From Bacteroidota bacterium (lineage in GTDB: Bacteria > Bacteroidota > Bacteroidia > 2-12-FULL-35-15): a stretch of 64,000 nucleotides of DNA. Shown piece by piece: positions 1 through 8,485 of the stretch. A model generated the notes under the pieces. It did no database searches. It was given only the letters and a program-made list of their open reading frames with translations, and was not told the DNA's origin. How positions within the stretch are numbered: position 1 is the stretch's first letter; the number at the start of each line of letters is the position of its first letter. The position numbers were made by a program, and so were the translations under genes. The stretch spans positions 434,001 through 498,000 of the forward strand of contig JADKIU010000001.1 of assembly GCA_016722565.1 (NCBI GenBank), read 5' to 3'.

Positions 1-179
1 AAATTAGCAGTATGCAAGGGAGCAATGTTGGGGAACAACTCAATGGTGGTGGTTCCTAAATAGATCCCGGCACGCTTTGTCAGGATTTCATACATGGGCT
101 TACCCGTGAATACCCGCGTTTGTGAAAACCCGGAGGTAAGGAGAAATACAAATGAGAAAAGAAGTAAGTGTTTTTTCAT
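1..179 (-). CDS. Secreted cyclophilin-type peptidyl-prolyl isomerase (N-terminal part, runs off the window)
   Basis: Reading the minus strand from the ATG at 179 gives an uninterrupted frame to the window edge. The first 19 or so residues (MKKHLLLFSFVFLLTSGFSQ) are a typical Sec signal peptide. They are followed by a stretch ending IELFPNIAPLHTAN, which matches the beta-strand and 'APxxxxNF' segment at the start of the cyclophilin fold. Cyclophilins catalyse cis-trans isomerisation of proline peptide bonds; with a signal peptide this one should act in the periplasm. The catalytic Arg/Phe segment lies outside the window, so the family call rests on one motif plus the signal peptide. Confidence 0.7.
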   Translation of the reverse strand, partial: MKKHLLLFSFVFLLTSGFSQTRVFTGKPMYEILTKRAGIYLGTTTIELFPNIAPLHTAN

Positions 180-210
180 GAAGTAAATATAGGGAAAGAA
201 GCTTAGAAAT

Positions 211-243
211 AAAAAACCCTCAACTATTTCTAGTTAAGGGTTT
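211..243 (-). terminator. Intrinsic terminator of tRNA-Gln
   Basis: Downstream of the tRNA on the minus strand, AAACCCTTAACTA pairs with TAGTTGAGGGTTT (one mismatch) around a four-base loop. The arm is followed by a run of six T on that strand. It separates the tRNA from the cyclophilin gene. Confidence 0.8.
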
Positions 244-256
244 CGAGCTTGTTGTG

Positions 257-329
257 TTGTCCGACCAGGGCTCGAACCTGGACTCTTCTGGACCAAAACC
301 AGACGTGTTGCCAGTTACACCATCGGACA
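257..329 (-). tRNA. tRNA-Gln (anticodon UUG)
   Basis: The minus strand folds as a cloverleaf. The seven-base acceptor arm TGTCCGA (329-323) pairs with TCGGACA (264-258), leaving an A discriminator at 257. The anticodon arm TCTGG/CCAGA encloses the loop TTTTGGT, giving anticodon TTG for glutamine. The T arm contains GGTTCGAGCC. No 3' CCA is encoded. A promoter (361-390) and a terminator (211-243) bracket the gene, so it is a single-gene transcription unit. Confidence 0.95.
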
Positions 330-687
330 ATCTTGAACCGCGTTTCTGCGATTAGGGTTGCAAAATTAATAAATATATTTAACCCTCAAAATTTTATTTG
401 ATTTTGTTGGAATTTTAGTCCTCAAAAATCAACCTTTGCCACAGATACACAGATTTTTATGTCAAAAATGAAGCTTATGGAAGGATTGTTTTTTGCTCAT
501 CGTGAATGCAGTAATAAATGTATAATATGGTTAAAACAAAGAATCTCCTGCATTTGGGCCTCAGCGAAATAATAAATCAAACCAATCTGTGAATCTGTGG
601 CTGTTTCTTTAACAATTTTTAGGCTTAAAATCGCTACCCAGTTCATTTTATTAATTATCTTCGCAAGCGTTATATAAAGAAAAAAAT
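330..687. other. Intergenic region with an inverted pair of CACAGAT repeats
   Basis: This gap of about 360 bases holds the tRNA promoter at its left end and no convincing ORF. Two arms, GCCACAGATACACAGATT (438-455) and AATCTGTGAATCTGTGGC (584-601), are inverted copies with one mismatch, about 130 bases apart. Related pairs occur at 11560/11647 and 12472. I found no clear promoter just before 688. Confidence 0.6.
361..390 (-). promoter_or_regulatory. Bacteroidota-type promoter of tRNA-Gln
   Basis: On the minus strand TTTG (390-387), an 18-base spacer and TAATTTTG (368-361) match the Bacteroidota sigma-A consensus TTTG-N17-23-TAnnTTTG exactly. The predicted RNA start is about 25 bases before the tRNA. 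Confidence 0.75.
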
Positions 688-3600
688 ATGAATAATATCA
701 CTAATTATCAGCGTCTTAATAATATAATCGGTTGGTTTGTATTCTTAATCGCCTCCTTTACCTATTTGAGTACAATGGAATCTACCGCCTCTTTTTGGGA
801 TTGCGGGGAATATATTGCTTGTGCTTATAAATTGGAAGTGGGTCACCCTCCCGGTGCGCCTTTATTCGTTTTAATTGGTCGTTTTTTCAGTTTATTCGCC
901 TTTGGTGATGTCTCTAAAGTGGGGATGATGATCAATGCCATGTCGGCTTTGTGCAGTGCCTTCACCATTCTTTTCTTATTCTGGTCTATTACAGCTCTTG
1001 CCCGTAAAATTGTTGAAAAAGACGGAGCATTCACAACTGCTAATATGTATGCGGTTTTCGGAGCTGGTATCGTTGGTGCGTTGGCCTATACATTCAGTGA
1101 TTCGTTCTGGTTCTCCGCTGTTGAAGGTGAGGTATATGCGATGTCCAGCTTCTTTACGGCCATCGTTTTCTGGTGTATCCTTAAATGGGAGCGCGAAGTG
1201 GATACCAATCCGCATGCTGATCGTTGGATTATCCTTATTGCCTACCTAATCGGTTTATCGATTGGTGTCCATTTATTAAACTTGGTGGCCATTCCTGCTA
1301 TCGTCTTCATTTATTACTTCAAAAAGAATCAAAAAATTAGCCGTAACAGCTTAATCTTAACAGGTATTATTTCCATCGTTATTCTAGGTGGTATTCAAGC
1401 GGGTGTGATTCCATTGATTGTAAAATTAGCTGCGAAAACGGAATTGATGGCTGTAAATGGAATGGGATTACCCTTCAATAGCGGTACCATCATTTATGGT
1501 GTCTTATTAATCGGTGGTATTGTTTGGGGATTGCGTTACACTGCTCAAAAGGTGAAACCAATTTTAAATACCGTTATCCTTTGTTTCACCGTTATCTTAA
1601 TCGGTTACTCTTCTTTCTTAGTGTTGGTGATTCGCTCTCAAGCAAATCCTCCAATGGATGAAAACAACCCTGAAAATGCGGTTAACTTATTGTCTTATTT
1701 GAACCGTGAACAATATGGTACTTGGCCAATTATGTACGGGCAATATTATTCTGCTCCTGCTGTTGACGATGAAGATGGAAATCCTGTGTATGTGAGAGAT
1801 GATAAAAAAGGGGAATATGTAATTTGGGATCACCGCAAAGGTGCTATCCGCGTATACGACAAAGATTTTTGTACCATCTTCCCACGTATGTGGAGCGACC
1901 AACCGCAACACGTTGCCGGTTACCGCAGATGGACCAACCCGAAAAACTTTAAACACAAAACCATTCGCGATCCGCAAACCGGTGAAAATGTTTCTAAAGA
2001 AATTCCAACGTTTGCTGAAAACTTAAAATTCTTCTTTAAATATCAAATCGGACAAATGTATTCCCGTTATTTCTTGTGGAATTTTGTGGGCCGTCAAAAC
2101 GATATTCAGGGGCATGGTAACGCTACCGAAGGAAACTGGATTAGCGGAATTTCTGCTATTGATGAATGGCGATTAGGGCCTCAACAAGGTTTACCGGATG
2201 GTGCAGATAATAATAAAGCAAGAAATATCTTATTCGGTTTACCTTTTCTTTTAGGGATGATTGGTTTGTATTACCATGTGAAAAAAGATAGACGCAATGC
2301 TGCTGTTGTAGGATTGTTGTTTTTCTTCACCGGTATCGCCATCGTAATTTATTTGAATCAAAAACCAATGGAACCACGTGAACGTGATTACGCGTATGCG
2401 GCTTCCTTCTATGCCTTTGCCTTCTGGATTGGTATTGGTGTATTGGCTATTTTCGATTTCCTTGCAAAATGGATGAACAAAACAACCAGCGCTATTGCTG
2501 CAACGGTTGTGTGCTTATTAGCCGTTCCGACCATTATGGCGAAAGAAGAGTGGGATGATCATGATCGCTCTGACAGATACATTGCAAGAGATTTTGCAGC
2601 CAACTATTTGAATTCCTGCGCACCAAATGCAATTTTATTTACCAATGGAGATAATGATACATTCCCACTCTGGTATGCACAAGAGGTGGAAGGCATCCGT
2701 ACCGATGTGCGTGTTGTTTGTTTGGAACTCCTAAACACTGATTGGTACATCGATCAAATGGTTCACAAAGCATACGATTCTGATCCGGTTCCTTTTTCAT
2801 TTACAAAATACCAATACCGTCAAGGAACACGTGAGGCTGTATTGTTCAGTAACTACCAAGGAAAACAAATTCAAGGATTCATCAACGTAAAAGATTTAAT
2901 TGAATTTATCAAGAACGAAGACATGGATCATACGGTTCAAGTTTCGAAAGATACCTGGTACAATTTCTTCCCGACTAAAAACATGAGTATTCCGGTGGAT
3001 AGCGCAACCGTTGTCAACAACGGAACGGTGCCAAAAGCATTGGCAAACCGTATCGTTAAAAGCATCGATTGGTCACCATCTGTGCCGGGAACATCTTCTG
3101 CAAGTTACCTTCAGAAAAATGATGTAATGATTTTAGATTTGTTGGCACACAATAACTGGAAACGCCCGGTTTACTTCGCTGCTACTGCTCCTGCAAGTTC
3201 TTACTTAAACCTTGCTCCTTACTTACAGTTGGAAGGATTGGCGTATCGTTTAGTTCCAGTGAAACAAAACGATGAAGAAGCACAACAAGAAACACGTGTG
3301 GCTACTGAAATTATGTATGATAATTTCATGAATAAATTTAAATGGGGCGGAATGGAAAAACAAGGAACATTCTTGGATAATGTATTCTTGAGCTCTTGTG
3401 TATTGAACATCCGTCAACGTGCCGGAACACTTGCAACTGCATTGGTGGAAGAAGGTAAAAAAGACAAAGCAATTAAAGTACTTGACAAATGTTTGGAAGT
3501 AACACCATTTGAAAACTGTCCGATTGACGGAACACTTTACTCAGTTGTGTTTGCATATTACCAAGCAGGTGCAATGGACAAAGCAAATGCTTTGGCGAAA

Positions 3601-3831
3601 AAATTGTTTGACAATTATGAAAATAACATCAATTACATCTATGGATTAGACAGAGATCAAATTCCTAGCTATGGAAGTGAATTGAAACAAGCACAAGGCA
3701 TTATGGAACAATTGGTTTCGTTTGCAGGCTACTTTAAACAAATGGACTTGGCAAAAGATTTCCAGGAACGTTATATGAAAGCGGTGCAAGATTATAGTTT
3801 GCCGAATTCTAACAGAAGCCGACCACAGTAA
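688..3831 (+). CDS. DUF2723 (TMEM260-like) multi-pass membrane protein, probable protein O-mannosyltransferase-type enzyme
   Basis: The 1047-residue protein carries the hallmark N-terminal DUF2723 block FWDCGEYIACAYKLEVGHPP at about residues 36-55, where Asp and Glu lie in the first extracytoplasmic loop as in lipid-linked-sugar glycosyltransferases. Roughly a dozen hydrophobic helices follow up to about residue 630. The C-terminal 400 residues are soluble and end in a TPR-like helical part (about 910-1040). Human TMEM260 of this family is a protein O-mannosyltransferase; activity of bacterial members is inferred. In Bacteroidota such enzymes may glycosylate exported proteins, which would fit the many secreted proteins here. 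ATG 688 has an A-rich upstream stretch and no Shine-Dalgarno. Confidence 0.88.
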   Translation: MNNITNYQRLNNIIGWFVFLIASFTYLSTMESTASFWDCGEYIACAYKLEVGHPPGAPLFVLIGRFFSLFAFGDVSKVGMMINAMSALCSAFTILFLFWSITALARKIVEKDGAFTTANMYAVFGAGIVGALAYTFSDSFWFSAVEGEVYAMSSFFTAIVFWCILKWEREVDTNPHADRWIILIAYLIGLSIGVHLLNLVAIPAIVFIYYFKKNQKISRNSLILTGIISIVILGGIQAGVIPLIVKLAAKTELMAVNGMGLPFNSGTIIYGVLLIGGIVWGLRYTAQKVKPILNTVILCFTVILIGYSSFLVLVIRSQANPPMDENNPENAVNLLSYLNREQYGTWPIMYGQYYSAPAVDDEDGNPVYVRDDKKGEYVIWDHRKGAIRVYDKDFCTIFPRMWSDQPQHVAGYRRWTNPKNFKHKTIRDPQTGENVSKEIPTFAENLKFFFKYQIGQMYSRYFLWNFVGRQNDIQGHGNATEGNWISGISAIDEWRLGPQQGLPDGADNNKARNILFGLPFLLGMIGLYYHVKKDRRNAAVVGLLFFFTGIAIVIYLNQKPMEPRERDYAYAASFYAFAFWIGIGVLAIFDFLAKWMNKTTSAIAATVVCLLAVPTIMAKEEWDDHDRSDRYIARDFAANYLNSCAPNAILFTNGDNDTFPLWYAQEVEGIRTDVRVVCLELLNTDWYIDQMVHKAYDSDPVPFSFTKYQYRQGTREAVLFSNYQGKQIQGFINVKDLIEFIKNEDMDHTVQVSKDTWYNFFPTKNMSIPVDSATVVNNGTVPKALANRIVKSIDWSPSVPGTSSASYLQKNDVMILDLLAHNNWKRPVYFAATAPASSYLNLAPYLQLEGLAYRLVPVKQNDEEAQQETRVATEIMYDNFMNKFKWGGMEKQGTFLDNVFLSSCVLNIRQRAGTLATALVEEGKKDKAIKVLDKCLEVTPFENCPIDGTLYSVVFAYYQAGAMDKANALAKKLFDNYENNINYIYGLDRDQIPSYGSELKQAQGIMEQLVSFAGYFKQMDLAKDFQERYMKAVQDYSLPNSNRSRPQ

Positions 3832-3883
3832 AGAATTATACTCACGAGGCACCAGCCTTCTCCTAGAAAATTACTTCCGCTTC

Positions 3884-3934
3884 CCTTCTCCATATGGAGA
3901 AGGTGCCGGAGGCGGATGAGGTGAGAGGGGTGGG
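3884..3934. repeat. Dispersed CCCTCTCC-type palindrome, copy 1 (divergent)
   Basis: CCTTCTCCAT/ATGGAGAAGG is a perfect palindrome at 3884-3903. It is followed by a GGTGAGAGGGGTGGGG-like tail. It is the most divergent of seven intergenic copies in the window. Confidence 0.55.
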
Positions 3935-3996
3935 GTTGAAAAGCTAATTAAAAGGATGATGATATAACTTAAAATTAGTTCAATTAGAACCTATAC

Positions 3997-4608
3997 GTGT
4001 ACATCGTCCGCCCTTCATATCTCCTTCGTCAACTTTATCCAAAAGCAATTTGGAGAGTTCCTACAACACAAAAAAAAATCTATTTAACATTTGATGATGG
4101 GCCTGTTCCGCATATTACATCTTGGGTACTCGATGTTTTAAAAAAGGAAGAAATCAAAGCAACCTTTTTTTGTGTGGGAGAAAATGTTTCAAAAAATCCA
4201 TCCATTTACCAACGTATTCTAGCTGAAAAACATGCTGTTGGGAATCATACTTACAACCACATGAATGGCTGGAATGCCCATGGCAATCAATATCTCCGTA
4301 ATGTAGTGAAGTGCGCTGAGGTGGTGAATTCAAAATTATTTCGTCCACCCTATGGCAGAATAAAAAAATCACAATTGGCACTTATCTCAAAGCAATACTC
4401 CGTTATTATGTGGGATGTATTGAGTGGCGATTATGATAAAAACACAAGCAAGGTGCAATGCTTAAAAAATGTTACGGATCATGTTAGAAATGGCTCCATT
4501 GTTGTTTTTCACGATAGTTACAAAGCTCAGAATAACATGGAATACGCATTACCAAAGTTTATAAAATTTGCGAAAGAAAACGGTTTTGTGTTTGATGTGC
4601 TGAAGTAG
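3997..4608 (+). CDS. Polysaccharide deacetylase (NodB domain, carbohydrate esterase family 4)
   Basis: The 203-residue protein is a single NodB domain. Motif 1 TFDDGP (31-36) gives the catalytic base and a metal Asp. HTYNH (84-88) supplies the two metal-binding His. RPPYG (116-120), the MWD segment (138-140) and FHDS (171-174, catalytic His172) complete the site, so the enzyme looks intact. The family removes N- or O-acetyl groups from peptidoglycan, chitin or other polysaccharides. There is no signal peptide; the N-terminus MYIVRPSYLL is only mildly hydrophobic. The start is GTG at 3997 and no better ATG lies upstream in frame. The substrate is unknown. Confidence 0.9.
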   Translation: MYIVRPSYLLRQLYPKAIWRVPTTQKKIYLTFDDGPVPHITSWVLDVLKKEEIKATFFCVGENVSKNPSIYQRILAEKHAVGNHTYNHMNGWNAHGNQYLRNVVKCAEVVNSKLFRPPYGRIKKSQLALISKQYSVIMWDVLSGDYDKNTSKVQCLKNVTDHVRNGSIVVFHDSYKAQNNMEYALPKFIKFAKENGFVFDVLK

Positions 4609-4616
4609 ATTTTAAA

Positions 4617-4660
4617 ACGTTATTGCGAGGTACGCTCCCAATGACGCTCCGCTACAATCA
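4617..4660. repeat. Fragment of a dispersed TTGCGAGG-type intergenic repeat
   Basis: The text attgcgaggtacgctcccaa followed by tgacgctccgc resembles the dispersed 'attgcgaggagcgcagcgac' sequences seen between genes in many environmental Bacteroidota. There is only one copy here, so the assignment rests on recognition alone. Confidence 0.35.
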
Positions 4661-4680
4661 CGCTATCACCCACCTCTCAC

Positions 4681-4720
4681 CACTTAGTTACCTAGTCACC
4701 TAGTCACTTAGTTACTTATA
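4681..4720. repeat. Octamer tandem repeat (YACYTAGT), array 1
   Basis: Five consecutive eight-base units read CACTTAGT, TACCTAGT, CACCTAGT, CACTTAGT and TACTTATA. The array runs over the stop codon of the minus-strand HEAT gene. Related arrays lie at 9245-9284 and 52159-52183. Confidence 0.8.
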
Positions 4721-5470
4721 ATGCTTCTCAATATACTCCATCGCTTCTTCCTGTGTTTTTACAGAAAAATTCCGATACCGATGATGCACATCAATGATTT
4801 CTTCAAGAGCAGCTTTCACCAACTCTTTGTTCTCCCAGGTTTTTAAATCTTCAACTACGGTTTCCAAACAACCTTTTTTGTAAGCAATTTGTCCGATTAC
4901 GTGCACCAACGTGTTTCTAACCCGTGCTGTTTTATCGTGTTGCAATTCTTTTAATAGTGGCAGAATATCTTGTGGATGGGTTCTTCCGCGCAGTTCAATA
5001 CCATGACAAATTTCTCTGCGGATTTCTTTATCAGGATGATTCAAAAATTGCTTCGCAAATGCAAGCACCGGTTTTGGATTTTTTTCTCCCATCTTTTTTA
5101 TTGAACCAATCACCGCATTACGCACTGAATGGTGATCATCCATCAATCCTTCTTTCATCAACGGTTCGATGAGGTGAAAATCTTTTTTTCCAATCTCTCC
5201 TGCAGCATTAATAACAGTTTGACGAATCTTCTCGTTTTCGTGTTTGAAAAGTTTGTCGAGTAACTTAAATATGGAAGGGTGAAGGGATGGGTTGGCGATG
5301 TAAATTTTTCCAATCGCTAAATAACCTGTTTTTCGGATGTAGGTATCTTCATCTGAAAAAATGTCCAGGATAAATTTGGGCTTCCCGCTTTTTAATTCCG
5401 ATAAAATCTGTTGATTAATTTTATCAACCAATTCAATGCGTTCAGACTTATTCAAATCATAAAAGGCCAT
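4712..5470 (-). CDS. HEAT-repeat protein (AlkD-like helical solenoid)
   Basis: About 252 residues form successive helix pairs typical of HEAT repeats: units such as DEDTYIRKTGYLAIGKI, NEKIRQTVINAAGEIG, HHSVRNAVIGSIKKMG, DKEIRREICHGIELRG and TARVRNTLVHVIGQI. The repeat style resembles the DNA-alkylation-repair AlkC/AlkD solenoid, but I cannot see a diagnostic catalytic residue, so the DNA role is only a possibility. An in-frame ATG lies at 5497, but a TAnnTTTG element covers 5495-5502. The RNA would then start near 5490, which favours the second Met (5470). The 3' end runs into an octamer repeat array. Confidence 0.75.
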   Translation of the reverse strand: MAFYDLNKSERIELVDKINQQILSELKSGKPKFILDIFSDEDTYIRKTGYLAIGKIYIANPSLHPSIFKLLDKLFKHENEKIRQTVINAAGEIGKKDFHLIEPLMKEGLMDDHHSVRNAVIGSIKKMGEKNPKPVLAFAKQFLNHPDKEIRREICHGIELRGRTHPQDILPLLKELQHDKTARVRNTLVHVIGQIAYKKGCLETVVEDLKTWENKELVKAALEEIIDVHHRYRNFSVKTQEEAMEYIEKHYK

Positions 5471-5494
5471 GTGTTGAGATGGAATAAATACCAT

Positions 5495-5502
5495 CAAATG
5501 TA
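5495..5502 (-). promoter_or_regulatory. -7 element (TACATTTG) of the HEAT-repeat gene
   Basis: TACATTTG on the minus strand matches TAnnTTTG exactly. No good TTTG lies at the -33 position. It sits 25 bases upstream of the ATG at 5470 and excludes the longer start at 5497. Confidence 0.5.
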
Positions 5503-5527
5503 ATTATTAACTTTTATTTCGGAGCGC

Positions 5528-5568
5528 GACCCCTCTCCTTTTTCAAGGAGAGGGGCAGGGGTGAGGTC
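5528..5568. repeat. Dispersed CCCCTCTCC palindrome, copy 2
   Basis: CCCCTCTCC (5530-5538) and GGAGAGGGG (5547-5555) form a nine-base-pair stem. A GCAGGGGTGAGGT tail follows. The copy lies in the divergent gap between the HEAT and CHAT genes. Confidence 0.75.
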
Positions 5569-5651
5569 AACACGATAGATTAAACAATAAAAAGCACCTC
5601 AGAATCGCCCTTTTTCCTAACTTCGAATCGAAATTTTTGACCCCAAACATT

Positions 5652-7499
5652 ATGAAAAAACTACTCTTTTTAATTCTTACTCTTTCCTCTTCTTCTGTTT
5701 CCATTTCTCAAATCGACTTCAAAGGGTCGTTGGATAAAGTCAAAAAAGATGCAATTCAAAAAACAAAGGATGCCGGAGAGAAAAAAATGGATGAATCCAG
5801 AAAGGAATACGATGAGTCGAATTTCAATTATGCCATTTCGTTCAGCGATAATGCCGGTTTGTTCGAAACAAAGGAAAAATCAGATCGCCTTAAAAACTCA
5901 TTGATTGAAGGGTATAAGATTGGAACAAACAAAGACGAAACGGATTTAACTGTTGACCGTGCAAAAAATTTCAATAACTCCGGAGAACTAGCTTTTGCTG
6001 CCAATAAATTTCGTACTGCGGAATTTAATTTTAAGCAAGCAATGTTTATTTATGAAAAAAATGGTGCAACACGTACGGCTGATTATGCTTTATCACAAAG
6101 CAATTTGGCTCTCTTATATCAAACAACCGGTAGATATACCAAAGCAGAAAAGTTTTCGGATTTGGCATTGAGCTTACGTAAAGAATTGGATGAAAAGTCG
6201 GCTGCTTATGCAGCTTCTGAAAACAACAAAGCAGTTTTATTAAAAGATGAAGGAAAGTATAATGAGTCGGAAGAGCTCATAAATAAGGCGATTGAAGATA
6301 ATGGTGCTGCTTTGGGAAAAACTTCTGTCCCGTATGCAATTGCATTAAATAATAAAGCCATGTTGCTGCAACTGTTAGGACGAAATACCGATGCTGAAAA
6401 ATTAATGAATGAAGTATTGGTGATTACAAAAGAAAAATTGAAGGAATCATCGAGCAATTACATTCGCTTAACCATCAATCTGGCTTTGCTTTATCAAGAT
6501 ATGGGTAAACTCACCGAGTCGGAAGCGATTTATTTGAATGCCATCAAATTGAAAGAAAAGAAACTGGGAAAAAATCACCCTGATTTCGCCTACTTAAAAA
6601 GAGGCTTGGCATCGTTATACTTACAAATGGGAAAAACCACGGAAGTGGAAGCTTTGTTGAAGGAAGCACAAGATATTTATAAGAGAAAATTGGGAGAGAA
6701 ACATCCTGCAACTGTTGCTACGATGGTTGATTTAGGTAACTATTACCGAATGAATAATAAGTTAACAGAAGCAGAACCTTTGTTAATCACTGCAGAAAAA
6801 TTGCGTGGTGAATTATTAGGCAAAACACATCCTGATTACATTCGTTCGTTGGAAGACTTAGCCATTTTGCAATGGCAACAACAAAAAATCAAAGAAGCGG
6901 CTACAAATTATACCATTGTGATGGATGCGACCATGTCTTACATCGATATGTATTTTGCTCCGATGAGTGAAAGTGAAAAGGCGAAATTTTGGGATAAAAT
7001 TTCTCCACGATTACAACGCTTCAACTCTTTTGTTGTGGACGGAAGTGCTACTAATCCTGAGTTAATCGGACAAATGTTCAATTATCAGTTAAAAACAAAA
7101 GCGTTGTTGTTGAGCGCCACCAACAAAGTAAAGAATGCAATTTTATCGGGAGGCAACGATGAGCTAAAAGGCATGTATACCCAATGGTTGGATCAAAAAG
7201 AATTATTGGCGCGTTTGTATACCTTATCGAAAGAAGAATTAGCAGAAGAAAAAATTAATTTAGATTCGTTAGAAGGAGAAACCAATGCGTTAGAGAAAAA
7301 ATTGTCTGCTCAGTCAAATGCCTTTAAAGAAGGTTATTCCGGATCATCAATATCCTTTTTGGATTTGGCGAAACAGCTAACTGCTGAGGAAGCAATTGTA
7401 GACATTATCGAATTTAAAAAGTTTAACGGTGTATTTACAAACGAAATCTATTATGCTACGTTGGTGTTGACACAAATGCAACTCAACCTGTTTTGTTAA
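5652..7499 (+). CDS. Secreted TPR-CHAT protein, N-terminal part (frameshifted)
   Basis: ATG 5652 opens a clear signal peptide (MKKLLFLILTLSSSSVSISQ). Five to six tetratricopeptide units follow at roughly residues 95-420, for example AEFNFKQAMFIYEKNG and TKAEKFSDLALSLRKEL, of the kind with long 'LGKNHPD' linkers. A helical linker comes next. The frame then stops at 7499 in the middle of the linker to the CHAT domain, and the missing part continues one frame back from about 7470 (next entry). One extra base near 7470 would give one protein of about 945 residues. TPR-CHAT proteins are caspase-like cysteine peptidases; substrate and partners are unknown. An earlier TTG (5637) would spoil the signal peptide. 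Confidence 0.85.
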   Translation: MKKLLFLILTLSSSSVSISQIDFKGSLDKVKKDAIQKTKDAGEKKMDESRKEYDESNFNYAISFSDNAGLFETKEKSDRLKNSLIEGYKIGTNKDETDLTVDRAKNFNNSGELAFAANKFRTAEFNFKQAMFIYEKNGATRTADYALSQSNLALLYQTTGRYTKAEKFSDLALSLRKELDEKSAAYAASENNKAVLLKDEGKYNESEELINKAIEDNGAALGKTSVPYAIALNNKAMLLQLLGRNTDAEKLMNEVLVITKEKLKESSSNYIRLTINLALLYQDMGKLTESEAIYLNAIKLKEKKLGKNHPDFAYLKRGLASLYLQMGKTTEVEALLKEAQDIYKRKLGEKHPATVATMVDLGNYYRMNNKLTEAEPLLITAEKLRGELLGKTHPDYIRSLEDLAILQWQQQKIKEAATNYTIVMDATMSYIDMYFAPMSESEKAKFWDKISPRLQRFNSFVVDGSATNPELIGQMFNYQLKTKALLLSATNKVKNAILSGGNDELKGMYTQWLDQKELLARLYTLSKEELAEEKINLDSLEGETNALEKKLSAQSNAFKEGYSGSSISFLDLAKQLTAEEAIVDIIEFKKFNGVFTNEIYYATLVLTQMQLNLFC

Positions 7500-8485
7500 T
7501 CAATAAAAATGGTGTAGCGCTGGAGTCAGATGATATTAAGCTGTACAGAGGGAATATTAAAAATATGAAAGCCGATGGCGACTCGTATCTTAAGTTCTGG
7601 GAACAAATTGATAAGTCGATTGTCGGCAAAAAAACAATTTATGTTTCATTGGATGGTGCATATAACCAGATTAGTTTGAATACACTAAAAGATCCATCCG
7701 GAAAATATTTGATTGATTCCAAAAACCTTGTCTTGGTGACCAATTCCAAGGATGTATTGCAATTGAAAAAGAGTCAACAAGCTGTAGCGATTAAAACCGC
7801 CACATTGGTGGGTTATCCATTTTATGGTGAAGAAGGTTTTATTGCTGCATTGCCAGGAACAAAAAAGGAAATTGACAACATCAATCCGATTATGAAATCC
7901 AGCGGCTATAAAACTGCCATTTTTGAAGGGAATGAAGCAACAGAAACAAATGTGAAGTTGGCGCAGACCGGTGTTTTACACATCGCCACACATGGATTCT
8001 TCTTGGCAAATACGAATGCAATTGAAGACGAAAAAGTTCTTGGTATCGAAACATCGAAAGCGAAAAATAATCCTTTGCATCGTTCCGGTTTGCTTTTAGC
8101 GAATTGCGAAAAAGTATTTGATGGCACGAGTGATTTAACCAATAAAGACAATGGTGTTTTAACTGCGTATGAAACGATGAACATGTCGCTTGATAATACA
8201 CAATTGGTTGTATTGAGCGCTTGCGAAACAGGTTTGGGCGATATCAAAGCCGGTGAAGGGGTGTATGGTTTACAACGTGCATTTCAGGTTGCCGGTGCAA
8301 AAGCAATTATTATGAGTTTATGGCAAGTGAGTGATGATGCCACGATGGAACTCATGACAAATTTCTACAAAAACTATGTAGTTTCAGGAAATAAACAAGA
8401 TGCATTTATCAAAGCGCAGAAACAAATTAAAGTGAAATACAAGGAACCATTTTATTGGGGTGCATTTGTATTGATTGGAAATTAA
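7493..8485 (+). CDS. CHAT-domain (caspase-HetF-associated-TPR) part of the frameshifted TPR-CHAT protein
   Basis: The downstream frame encodes the CHAT peptidase domain. It has the His motif HIATHGFF (about residues 163-170 of this frame) and the Cys motif VVLSACETGLGDIKAGEG (about 240-257), so the His-Cys dyad is present. The conserved ending ...AKAIIMSLWQVSDDATMELM and a final WGAFVLIGN are both typical of the family. The frame has no start of its own with good context and overlaps the upstream frame by 7 bases, so it should be read as the 3' half of the gene starting at 5652. It ends convergently, overlapping the next gene's stop by 3-4 bases. Confidence 0.85.
   Translation: MLINKNGVALESDDIKLYRGNIKNMKADGDSYLKFWEQIDKSIVGKKTIYVSLDGAYNQISLNTLKDPSGKYLIDSKNLVLVTNSKDVLQLKKSQQAVAIKTATLVGYPFYGEEGFIAALPGTKKEIDNINPIMKSSGYKTAIFEGNEATETNVKLAQTGVLHIATHGFFLANTNAIEDEKVLGIETSKAKNNPLHRSGLLLANCEKVFDGTSDLTNKDNGVLTAYETMNMSLDNTQLVVLSACETGLGDIKAGEGVYGLQRAFQVAGAKAIIMSLWQVSDDATMELMTNFYKNYVVSGNKQDAFIKAQKQIKVKYKEPFYWGAFVLIGN

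Noticed and set aside
4681..4720. Short tandem repeats as a CRISPR remnant
   Set aside because: Units are eight bases and contiguous; there are no spacers and no cas genes.
5637..5651. TTG start for the TPR-CHAT protein
   Set aside because: ATG 5652 begins directly with a canonical signal peptide; the five added residues do not improve it.
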